NCBI GenBank assembly: GCA_007122185.1
Contig: SKUI01000141.1
Location: 1-6,599 of the forward strand
Direction of reading: 5' to 3'
Origin: Rhodothermia bacterium
GTDB taxonomy: Bacteria > Bacteroidota > Rhodothermia > Balneolales > Natronogracilivirgulaceae
Length of the DNA: 6,599 nucleotides
Shown here: positions 1-6,291 of the stretch, one piece after another
How positions within the stretch are numbered: position 1 is the first letter of the stretch
Layout of the letters: every line of letters starts with the position of its first letter
Program-made: the position numbers and the translations under genes
Notes under the pieces: model-generated
Databases searched by the model: none
Told to the model about the DNA's origin: nothing
Seen by the model: only the letters and a program-made list of their open reading frames with translations

Positions 1-59
1 GCATCCTGAGGAACCTGAACCTCACCCATCGAGTCTTTTTCAATTCTGTATTTCGTCAT
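1..59 (-). CDS. fumC: Fumarate hydratase class II, N-terminal fragment (runs off left edge)
   Basis: Only the first 19 codons are present, starting at an ATG read at 59-57 on the minus strand. The peptide begins MTKYRIEKDSMGEVQVP, which matches the strongly conserved start of class II fumarases (E. coli FumC has a similar EKDSMG...VP segment). The enzyme interconverts fumarate and malate in the cytosol as part of the TCA cycle. A good ribosome binding site precedes it. It lies 71 bases downstream of the E1 dehydrogenase gene on the same strand with no hairpin between, so cotranscription is possible. The catalytic residues lie outside the window. Related lyases (aspartase, AspA) share the fold and a similar N-terminus, so aspartase is the main alternative. 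Confidence 0.82.
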   Translation of the reverse strand, partial: MTKYRIEKDSMGEVQVPQD

Positions 60-67
60 AGTCAAAG

Positions 68-72
68 TCCTT
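68..72 (-). promoter_or_regulatory. Ribosome binding site of the fumarase gene
   Basis: The minus strand reads AAGGA at 72-68, eight bases before the ATG at 59. It is one of only two clear Shine-Dalgarno sequences in the window and supports this start. Confidence 0.6.
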
Positions 73-130
73 AATTGTGAACAGATTACTTGAATTTCCT
101 AACTCATACAAAATGCAAAGTGCAGATGAA

Positions 131-2203
131 TTAATAATGAATCAGCGCGTCCACTGCTTTCCTGACGTCATCGATTTGAGGCAGCACGTACTCCTCCAGT
201 GGCGGGGCAAACGGGATGGGCGAAAATCTGGCAGCGACCCGTTTGACCGGGGCGTCCAGATGGCGGAAAGCTTTATCAGCAATCTGGGCTGCAATTTCCG
301 CGCCGAATCCCATGAACTCCTGGTCCTCGTGGATCACCAGGACCCGGTTGGTTTTTGCCACTGATTCCAGAATCGTTTCGGAATCCAGCGGCAGCATGGA
401 GCGGATGTCGACAACCTCTATTTCGACACCATCTTCCGCGTACTCTCTGGCCACGTTGAGTGCTTTCTGGACAAGCGCACCCCAGGTCACCACGGTCAGA
501 TGCCGGCCTTCCCTGGCAATGGCTGCTTTGCCCAGCGGCACCAGGTAATCACTGTCCGGTTCCGGTCGCCGGGCAAACCCCTGTCGATAGAGCCCCTTGT
601 GCTCCAGGAAAAGGATGGGGTCATCGCTCCGGATGGCGGTCTTCAGCATACCCTTGGCATCGGCTGCGTTGCTTGGCATCACCACCATGAACCCCGGAAA
701 ATGGGAGAAGGTGGCTTCGATGTTCTGGCTGTGGCACAAGCCGCCGTGGATATATCCGCCTATCGGCACACGGATAACCATCGGGCAGCTGAAATGGTTG
801 TTGGAGCGATACCGGAGCGAGTCGATCTGATTCTTCAGCACCTCCATGGCCGGCCAGATGTAATCACCGAACTGGATCTCGACGACCGGTTTGACACCGC
901 GGACCGCCAGGCCGCACGCCGTGCCGAGTATGGATGCTTCCGAAAGCGGCGAGTTGTAGCAACGGTGGCTGCCGAACTGCTCGGTCAACCCTCGTGTTGC
1001 CGTGAACACCCCGCCTTTTCCGCCGGCCACATCCTCCCCGAACACCACGATATTTTCATCCCGCTCCATCTCTTCCTTCATGGCGTGATTAATGGCATCC
1101 ACCATGACGATGGGCTTGCCTGATGGAGTGCTCTTTTCATATTCGAGCTTGGGCGGACTTTCTGACAGGACATGCCGCAGGGCATCTTCAGGAGCCGGAT
1201 TATCCTGCTTCAGGCACCATTCCGTATCTTTTTCCACCTGGTCACGCACTTCCGATGACAGATCATCCAGTTCCTGTTCCGTAGCCGTTTCCGATGCCAG
1301 CAGGCGCTGACGCAGTTTTTCAAGCGGGTCGTGCCGAAGGTCGTTTTCCAGATCGTCCGGGTCACGATACTTCCTCTGGTCATCGGATGAGGAATGGGGT
1401 ACCAGTCGCACCACATGCGCGTGCACCAGAGAAGGCCCATCCCCTTTTCTTGCCCGCTCCACCGCTTTTTTCATGGCGGCATACGAGTTGAAAAGGTCCG
1501 TTCCATCTACTTCGTGGATTTCCAGATTCTCGAATCCACTTACCGTTTTGGAGATGCTCTTGTTGCTGGTCTGTTCGTCCACCCGCACGCTAATGGCATA
1601 CTTGTTGTCCTGAATGACAATAACCACAGGGGCTTTGCTGCGTGTGGCCCAGTTGAGAAGTTCGAAAAAGACACCCTGCGATGTGCCGCCTTCCCCGGTG
1701 GAGATGTAGGCAACCTCATCCGTTTCCTTGTACATGGATGCCTGGGCCAGCCCCAGACCAGGCAGGAAATTGGCGCCAATGGCGCTGGAGGCGGCAACAA
1801 TATGATGATCACGGCTGTTGAAGTGCGAGGGCATCTGACGTCCCCCTGACGGATCCGTCACCTTGCTCAGGTGCGCTGAAAGGATATCCCGGGATGTGAG
1901 TCCGAAACCGACCGAAAAAGCATGATCCCGGTAGTACGGAAACGCCCAGTCTTTCTTTTTTTCAAGTGTCATGGCGGCGGCAAGCTGAATGGCTTCGTGT
2001 CCGGCGCAGCCAATGTGAAAATGTCCGCGCCCCTGTTTGAGGAGAATGAGCATCTTTTCATCGAGCCTCCTCACGAGGAGCATGTTCCGATAGGTTTCCA
2101 GCAACTGATCCTTTGAAAAGGCGGACAGAGGTGCGGAACGGACTTTAAAATCTGAATTATTCCTGACCAGCGAGGGCAGCCTGGTCAATGTCTTAACAGT
2201 CAT
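131..2203 (-). CDS. Thiamine-diphosphate-dependent 2-oxoacid dehydrogenase E1, fused alpha and beta subunits (branched-chain type likely)
   Basis: This 690-residue cytosolic enzyme would decarboxylate a 2-oxoacid and pass the acyl group to a lipoyl E2 subunit. Residues about 30-340 are the E1-alpha domain. They carry the thiamine-diphosphate motif beginning GEG (170-172) and ending QDN (198-200), followed by KYAIS, and a loop HSSSDD (270-275) resembling the HSTSDD loop of branched-chain E1-alpha. Residues about 362-690 are the E1-beta domain, with FGEDV (388-392), PLSEASILG (419-427), VEIQFGDYI (441-449) and a HSQ segment near 491. Such single-chain fusions are common in Bacteroidota-like genomes. 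GEG instead of GDG also occurs in branched-chain E1-alpha, but pyruvate as substrate cannot be excluded. No E2 or E3 gene is visible. The ATG at 2203 lacks a Shine-Dalgarno. A weak promoter-like pair (TGCACA, 17 bases, TATACC at 2247-2219) lies just upstream. Confidence 0.9.
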   Translation of the reverse strand: MTVKTLTRLPSLVRNNSDFKVRSAPLSAFSKDQLLETYRNMLLVRRLDEKMLILLKQGRGHFHIGCAGHEAIQLAAAMTLEKKKDWAFPYYRDHAFSVGFGLTSRDILSAHLSKVTDPSGGRQMPSHFNSRDHHIVAASSAIGANFLPGLGLAQASMYKETDEVAYISTGEGGTSQGVFFELLNWATRSKAPVVIVIQDNKYAISVRVDEQTSNKSISKTVSGFENLEIHEVDGTDLFNSYAAMKKAVERARKGDGPSLVHAHVVRLVPHSSSDDQRKYRDPDDLENDLRHDPLEKLRQRLLASETATEQELDDLSSEVRDQVEKDTEWCLKQDNPAPEDALRHVLSESPPKLEYEKSTPSGKPIVMVDAINHAMKEEMERDENIVVFGEDVAGGKGGVFTATRGLTEQFGSHRCYNSPLSEASILGTACGLAVRGVKPVVEIQFGDYIWPAMEVLKNQIDSLRYRSNNHFSCPMVIRVPIGGYIHGGLCHSQNIEATFSHFPGFMVVMPSNAADAKGMLKTAIRSDDPILFLEHKGLYRQGFARRPEPDSDYLVPLGKAAIAREGRHLTVVTWGALVQKALNVAREYAEDGVEIEVVDIRSMLPLDSETILESVAKTNRVLVIHEDQEFMGFGAEIAAQIADKAFRHLDAPVKRVAARFSPIPFAPPLEEYVLPQIDDVRKAVDALIHY

Positions 2204-2264
2204 AGGTCAGATCTGGTTGGTATACATACATCACCAATCGATGTGCAGGTCGGATAAAAAAGGG

Positions 2265-2292
2265 AAAAAAACGGTCTTTTACAAATCAGACC
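2265..2292 (-). terminator. Possible weak intrinsic terminator at the end of the GNAT gene
   Basis: On the minus strand GGTCT (2292-2288) pairs with AGACC (2277-2273) around a 10-base loop, followed by G and then seven T (2271-2265), with another T run soon after. The hairpin overlaps the GNAT stop codon at 2288-2286. The stem is only five pairs plus a possible G-T pair, so termination is probably partial at best. Confidence 0.4.
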
Positions 2293-3431
2293 AGGGGTTG
2301 GCCATACATACGGTAAGTCTTTTCTTTATAACCACCTATGCGTTCGACGACCCGTAATATACCGGTATTGGTTTCAAGAAGCCAGCCCACTTCTGCAGAA
2401 ACAAAACCCCGGCCAAGACCATTCACCATAGACTCCCTGGTGAGCAGTGCGTCAATTCCCCGACCCTGGTATTCCGGTATAACGCCCATCAATGCCGTTC
2501 GAATGGAATTGATCTTGCGGCGGTGCCAGAAGAGTTTGAACAGACCGGTCGGAAACAGGGTGCCGTCCATTTTGGCAAAGACCTGGTTATAATCCGGCAG
2601 GGCGATCGAGAAAGCCACCGGTTCCCCGTTGACTTCGGCTACGTGGGCGTAGTCCGTGTCGATGATCATTTTAAGTTCTTTTCCCAGATGGATGAATGTC
2701 TCCAGACTGATCTCATAGAAGCCCCAGTTTTTTGCCCAGGCCTTGTTGAAAACATCATGGATGATCCGCACCTCCTCGTCAAAATTGCGCAGGTTAACCT
2801 TTCGCACCTCTATTCCGGGGGTCCTTTTCTTCACGATTTCCATTGCCCGGTCCATGCGATCGACCCGTACGGTACTCGACAGCACCCGATAGGCAAACAG
2901 GTCCATTTCCTTCTTCAGGCCGGCTTTCCGAATCATCTCATCGTAGTACGGCTTAGAGTGCGGCATCATGATGGCGGGACGGTGTTCAAACCCTTCCACC
3001 TGGATACCGATTTCGTCCAGCAAGCCGGGATTCATAGGCCCCAGAAGCTTGGTGCATCCCCTGAGCTTCAGCCAGTCCCGAACCACACGGAACAGCAGAT
3101 CGGCGACAAACTGGTTCTCGTTGCACTCAAAAAAGCCAAAAAAACCGGCTGTGTCGCTGTTATGACGATTGTATGCGTGATTGTGGATGGCGGCTATCCT
3201 CCCGGCAATCTTTCCGTTGTCATAAGCGAGGAACAGGGCCATCTCCGCGTCCTTGAAAAAGGGGTTCTTTTTGGGATTCAGAAGGTCTTTTTGCTGGATT
3301 TTGAGCGGCGGCACCCACACCGGATCGTCGGCATAATGGCGGTATGGAAAATCGATGAATTGCTTGCGCTCTTCTTCTGTGGAGACAAAAGCCACCCCTT
3401 TGAGGTTGCTGAGGTCACTATTTGAATCCAT
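2286..3431 (-). CDS. YghO-like GNAT-fold acyltransferase, candidate bacterial ceramide synthase
   Basis: The 381-residue protein resembles the YghO-like group of large GNAT-superfamily proteins. Near the N-terminus is a segment with FPYRHYADDPVWVPPL (28-43), then KKNPFF (54-59), GFFECNE (98-104) and GPMNPG (131-136). The C-terminal half holds the acyl-CoA loop QGRGID (322-327), a variant of the Q/R-x-x-G-x-G/A motif, then WLLETN (350-355). I see no signal peptide or clear membrane span. Proteins annotated as GNAT acetyltransferases act as ceramide synthase in Caulobacter, N-acylating the product of Spt. The tight position behind the Spt-like gene suggests the same job here, but that is inference. 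I chose ATG at 3431 because GGAAAAGG precedes it by five bases; an upstream GTG at 3446, only three bases after the synthase stop, would add five residues. Confidence 0.72.
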   Translation of the reverse strand: MDSNSDLSNLKGVAFVSTEEERKQFIDFPYRHYADDPVWVPPLKIQQKDLLNPKKNPFFKDAEMALFLAYDNGKIAGRIAAIHNHAYNRHNSDTAGFFGFFECNENQFVADLLFRVVRDWLKLRGCTKLLGPMNPGLLDEIGIQVEGFEHRPAIMMPHSKPYYDEMIRKAGLKKEMDLFAYRVLSSTVRVDRMDRAMEIVKKRTPGIEVRKVNLRNFDEEVRIIHDVFNKAWAKNWGFYEISLETFIHLGKELKMIIDTDYAHVAEVNGEPVAFSIALPDYNQVFAKMDGTLFPTGLFKLFWHRRKINSIRTALMGVIPEYQGRGIDALLTRESMVNGLGRGFVSAEVGWLLETNTGILRVVERIGGYKEKTYRMYGQPLV

Positions 3432-3436
3432 ACTGA

Positions 3437-3444
3437 CCTTTTCC
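3437..3444 (-). promoter_or_regulatory. Ribosome binding site that decides the GNAT start
   Basis: GGAAAAGG is read on the minus strand at 3444-3437, five bases before the ATG at 3431. It overlaps the alternative GTG at 3446-3444, which has no Shine-Dalgarno of its own, so the ATG is preferred. The site lies in the 18-base gap behind the synthase stop, which fits translational coupling. Confidence 0.5.
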
Positions 3445-3449
3445 ACGTA

Positions 3450-4691
3450 TCAGACCTGTATTAGAGAATGGCCGTTATGGTCGATGATGCCCCGACGGAT
3501 ACCCACTTTCCGGAAAGCATCCAGGATACGGTCCAGCTGCTCGTTGGTGTGCGTGGCCATATAGCTGGTACGTAACAATGATTGTCCACGCGGCACGGCG
3601 GGCGGGACCACCGCGTTGGCGTAGACTCCCTCTTCAAACAGATCGCGCCAGAACCGGAGGCAATCCATCAAGTCGCCGATGACCACGGGAATAATGGGCG
3701 ACTGGCTTGTCCAGATGTTGAATCCAAGATTTTCGAGCCCCATTCGCATGTAATTTGATATCTCTTCGAGCCGATCCAGGCGCCATGTCTCTACCTGAAG
3801 TATTTCAAGAGCCTTGAGGACCGTAGCCACGTTGGCCGGAGGCATGGAAGCACTGAAAATGTGTGCGGGAGAGTGATGCCGTATATATTCGATCACTTCG
3901 CGATCACCTACAAGGAATCCGCCGAGGGATGCAAAGGATTTGGAAAACGTACCGCTGACGAGATCCACTTCTTCCAGAAGATTGAATGCCGAGGCCGAAC
4001 CGCGTCCGCCTTCTCCAAGCACTCCGATGGCGTGCGCATCATCGAGATACAGCCGGGCGTTGAATTCCTTCGCAAGTGCCACAAGTTCAGGAATTTTTGC
4101 CAGGGAACCGGACATGGAAAACACTCCGTCACTGACAATGATTTTACCGGTTGAGGCGTTTTCCCGCTCCAGGAGCTTGCGGAGATGCTCCATGTCGTTG
4201 TGATAGTATCGGACCGTTCGCCCGTTGGAAAGGAGCGTGCCTGTCACGATACAAGCATGATTGTCCTTGTCAGAGAAGATAACATCGTTTCGTCCGGCAA
4301 TGGTCTGAATAGCCCCTTCGTTGGTCTGGTAACCGGTGCTGAACAGAACACAATTATCCTTGCGCATGAATGTTGCAAGTTTCTCTTCCAGTTCGAGGTG
4401 CAGATCGAGTGTGCCGTTCAGATATCGGGAGCCGGTGCAGCCGGTACCGTATTTTGTAATCGCCTTCTGTGCCGCTTCCATCAGCCTGACATCATTGGTC
4501 AATCCCAGGTAATTGTTGGAGCCGGCCATGATGACCTCCTTCCCTTCAATAACCACGACATTGCCATCCGTATCCGTAAGGGGTTTGAAATAGGGATACA
4601 GACCCAGCTTTTTCACATCATCCGCTGCCGTAAACTGATATGCCTTGGCAAAGATGTCGACTGGATTGATTTTTTGGTCGGATTGGGCCAT
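3450..4691 (-). CDS. spt: Serine palmitoyltransferase-like alpha-oxoamine synthase (PLP-dependent)
   Basis: This 413-residue cytosolic enzyme of PLP fold type I would condense an amino acid with a long-chain acyl thioester, releasing CO2: with serine, the first step of sphingolipid synthesis. Visible motifs are GLYPYFKPL (30-38), GSNNYLGL (57-64), GTGCTGSRYLNGTLDLH (82-98), the ring-stacking His145 in DKDNHACI, DDAH (217-220) with Asp217 expected to contact the pyridine nitrogen, and GTFSKS (247-252) with Lys251 as the PLP lysine. FSASMPPA (279-286) and SYMATHT (376-382) are very close to Bacteroidota serine palmitoyltransferases. Length is normal for the family. The residue after His145-Ala is Cys, where most relatives have Ser. 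Alternatives are cysteate acyltransferase (capnine sulfonolipids) or, less likely, 2-amino-3-ketobutyrate ligase. The ATG at 4691 has no Shine-Dalgarno. The GNAT gene follows after 18 bases. Confidence 0.87.
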   Translation of the reverse strand: MAQSDQKINPVDIFAKAYQFTAADDVKKLGLYPYFKPLTDTDGNVVVIEGKEVIMAGSNNYLGLTNDVRLMEAAQKAITKYGTGCTGSRYLNGTLDLHLELEEKLATFMRKDNCVLFSTGYQTNEGAIQTIAGRNDVIFSDKDNHACIVTGTLLSNGRTVRYYHNDMEHLRKLLERENASTGKIIVSDGVFSMSGSLAKIPELVALAKEFNARLYLDDAHAIGVLGEGGRGSASAFNLLEEVDLVSGTFSKSFASLGGFLVGDREVIEYIRHHSPAHIFSASMPPANVATVLKALEILQVETWRLDRLEEISNYMRMGLENLGFNIWTSQSPIIPVVIGDLMDCLRFWRDLFEEGVYANAVVPPAVPRGQSLLRTSYMATHTNEQLDRILDAFRKVGIRRGIIDHNGHSLIQV

Positions 4692-4724
4692 TTAGATCGT
4701 GTGCGGTTTGGCTTGGTAAAGCTT

Positions 4725-4757
4725 TAAAAATAACCAATGTTGGTGATATTGCACAAT
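4725..4757 (-). promoter_or_regulatory. Possible Bacteroidota-type promoter of the synthase operon
   Basis: On the minus strand ATTG (4757-4754) lies 21 bases before TATTTTTA (4732-4725), which resembles the Bacteroidota pattern of a -33 TTTG and a -7 TAnnTTTG, though the last G is missing. Transcription would start near 4718, giving a leader of roughly 26 bases. A dyad ACCAA-N2-TTGGT (4733-4744) sits between the two elements and could be an operator. Position is sensible, since hairpins lie upstream, but the match is only partial. Confidence 0.25.
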
Positions 4758-4890
4758 TTTTTCTGGTATAACAACCATTATCCTTTTTTTGTACAGTGAT
4801 TCCAATCGCTTCACACTTATCGTTGATTACGAAATTACAGAGACAATATGCAATGAAATAAGATATTTTCCATTTATTGATTTCCAAAGG

Positions 4891-4917
4891 AAAAGAAAAC
4901 CGCTTGTAAACGGTTTT
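4891..4917 (-). terminator. Intrinsic terminator behind the glycosyltransferase gene
   Basis: On the minus strand AAAACCG (4917-4911) and CGGTTTT (4902-4896) form a perfect seven-pair stem with an eight-base loop, followed by C and TTTT (4895-4891), so the T-rich stretch reads TTTTCTTTT. It lies about 50 bases beyond the glycosyltransferase stop and about 200 bases before the synthase start, arguing for separate transcription units. The stem has A runs on the other side too and could work weakly on the plus strand, but no plus-strand gene leads into it. Confidence 0.58.
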
Positions 4918-4951
4918 ATTGCCCATGTAAAACCTGCTTGCGGGAAGAAAC

Positions 4952-4976
4952 GCAGCTGACCGGGACGGTCAGCTGC
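4952..4976 (-). terminator. Perfect 11-pair hairpin overlapping the glycosyltransferase stop codon
   Basis: GCAGCTGACCG (4952-4962) and CGGTCAGCTGC (4966-4976) are exact reverse complements around a three-base loop. The glycosyltransferase stop codon (4971-4969) lies inside the stem. On the minus strand the stem is followed by GTTTCTTCCC, a poor T tract. It may be a weak terminator acting in tandem with the hairpin at 4891-4917, or an mRNA 3'-end stabiliser. Confidence 0.5.
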
Positions 4977-6120
4977 TCTGGTAGTTGTTGAAGGTCAAAA
5001 TTTCGCTGTAATAGCTGACAAGCTGGTCAAGCATCCGGTCCCAGTCGTAGGATTGCGCCTTTTTGCGCGACAAATCCGCCATTTTTTCCCGAAGGTCGCT
5101 GTTTCCAATAATATCAAGAAGGCATTTTGTAAACCGTTCTTCATCGGTGGCTCCCGCCAGATACCCGGTTTGACCGTCATCCACCAGTGAAATATTACCG
5201 ACTGCTCTGGCAACTACAGCCGGCAGTCCGGAAGACATCGCTTCCAAAGTGACGTTGCCGAAGGTTTCCGTATCCGAAGGGAAAAAGAAGACATCACTGC
5301 TGGCATACGCCCGCGCCAGTTCACGCCCACCGAGAAAACCGGTAAAAACGGTCTCAGGAAGACTTTTGGCAAGCTTCTTTTGAGCCGGCCCATCACCAAC
5401 TACAAGTGTTCGGGCTGAAGAATTCAAGCTGGTTATTTTTTTGAAAATAGTGGTCACCATATCCAGATTTTTCTCCCAAACCAGACGGGAGACAAATACA
5501 ACTACAATATCATCATCTTCGAAACCAAGGGACCGGCGCCAAACCGGATCCCGCTGGGCCGGGCTGAACAGATTGATATCAACGCCACGGGACCACAGCT
5601 TGAGCTCACATTCCAGCTTTTCTCTTCGAAGTTCCTGCATGGTGGCAGGGGACGGCACATAAAGATGCTCACAATTCCTGTAGAACCAGCGCAGATATGT
5701 CCAGAGGGGCTTCTTCAAAAATCCGAGACGGTAGTACTTGAGATAGCTTGAGAAATGCGTGTGGTAAGAAGATACCACCGGGATATCATTTTTCATCGCA
5801 TATCGCAAGGCACGGAAGCCCAGCAAGTCCGGAGTGGCGATATGGATCAGATCGGGATCGAAATCTCGCAGTTTCTGTTTCTCCGCTGATGGAAACCCCA
5901 TGGAGATCCTGTACTCCGGGCGACCAGGTGAAGGAATGGCGTATACCGGAACATAATTGCCTTCATGCTGCATTGCCGGTCTCGGTGACCATGGGCCGAA
6001 AACCAGAATATCAAAACCGTGCCTGCCCAGATATGCCACCAGCCGGTTGAGGGTATTGGACACACCATCGCGGATATGGTTGTAGTTTCCTGTAAAAAGA
6101 GCAATTCGGGGCTTCCGCAT
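4969..6120 (-). CDS. GT4-family glycosyltransferase (SqdX/MgtA-like), possible glycolipid head-group transferase
   Basis: The 383-residue protein has the two Rossmann domains of GT-B enzymes. The N-terminal domain starts RKPRIALFTGNYNHIRDGVS with the acceptor-side glycine loop, then SYHTHF (118-123). The C-terminal domain has SRGVD (177-181), SRLVWEKN (211-218), VVGDGP (240-245), VFTGFLGG (258-265) and the E-x7-E motif (Glu285 and Glu293) in the segment ETFGNVTLEAM. This pattern matches retaining GT4 enzymes close to sulfoquinovosyl-diacylglycerol synthase and GDP-mannose-dependent alpha-mannosyltransferase MgtA; donor and acceptor cannot be read from sequence. The sphingolipid-like neighbours suggest a lipid acceptor, which is inference. 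It is likely cytosolic or peripheral on the membrane. I chose ATG at 6120; a GTG at 6129 would add three residues but lies very close to the predicted transcription start. No Shine-Dalgarno is visible for either. Confidence 0.85.
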   Translation of the reverse strand: MRKPRIALFTGNYNHIRDGVSNTLNRLVAYLGRHGFDILVFGPWSPRPAMQHEGNYVPVYAIPSPGRPEYRISMGFPSAEKQKLRDFDPDLIHIATPDLLGFRALRYAMKNDIPVVSSYHTHFSSYLKYYRLGFLKKPLWTYLRWFYRNCEHLYVPSPATMQELRREKLECELKLWSRGVDINLFSPAQRDPVWRRSLGFEDDDIVVVFVSRLVWEKNLDMVTTIFKKITSLNSSARTLVVGDGPAQKKLAKSLPETVFTGFLGGRELARAYASSDVFFFPSDTETFGNVTLEAMSSGLPAVVARAVGNISLVDDGQTGYLAGATDEERFTKCLLDIIGNSDLREKMADLSRKKAQSYDWDRMLDQLVSYYSEILTFNNYQSS

Positions 6121-6140
6121 GGCAAGCACAAATAAGGACG

Positions 6141-6171
6141 ATTATACGTTCGTTGCTTTATTCCCTGTCAG
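6141..6171 (-). promoter_or_regulatory. Promoter of the glycosyltransferase gene
   Basis: The minus strand reads a perfect TATAAT at 6146-6141 and CTGACA at 6171-6166 (five of six matches to TTGACA) with a 19-base spacer, slightly long. Transcription would begin near 6134, leaving about 14 bases before the ATG at 6120 and only a few before the GTG at 6129, which supports the ATG. The classical sigma-70 form is less typical of core Bacteroidota. Confidence 0.45.
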
Positions 6172-6277
6172 GATCGCGATATATTCCAATCAGTTCCGAT
6201 TGCATCCGACATGATCATTTTCGCTTTGCCGGAATTACCTGAGCCGGACTCCATACATTTTTTTAAATTAAGGAAAG

Positions 6278-6283
6278 TATACT
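6278..6283 (+). promoter_or_regulatory. Possible -10 element of the epimerase/reductase gene
   Basis: TATACT (five of six matches to TATAAT) lies eight bases before the ATG at 6292, within an AT-rich stretch. No good -35 is seen upstream, where the sequence is mostly T. An overlapping TAATTTTC (6283-6290) resembles the Bacteroidota -7 element. Either reading would give a very short or leaderless transcript. Confidence 0.3.
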
Positions 6284-6291
6284 AATTTTCT

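Noticed and set aside
60..130. Terminator or promoter between E1 and the fumarase gene
   Set aside because: No inverted repeat with a T tract and no convincing promoter boxes were found in these 71 bases; only the ribosome binding site is supported.
500..1123. 207-codon open frame on the plus strand opposite the E1-beta domain
   Set aside because: It is an antisense shadow of a well-conserved coding region, rich in His, Arg and Ala as expected from the complementary strand.
2219..2247. Promoter-like pair TGCACA, 17 bases, TATACC upstream of E1
   Set aside because: Each box matches only four of six consensus positions, so it is mentioned in the E1 entry and not listed as a feature.
2523..3425. 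300-codon open frame on the plus strand opposite the GNAT gene
   Set aside because: It lies entirely inside the GNAT gene on the other strand, its translation shows no recognisable domain, and the minus-strand frame has clear family motifs.
4618..4926. 102-codon minus-strand frame spanning the spacer upstream of the synthase
   Set aside because: It overlaps the start of the synthase in another frame, runs over the terminator and putative promoter, and shows no family resemblance.
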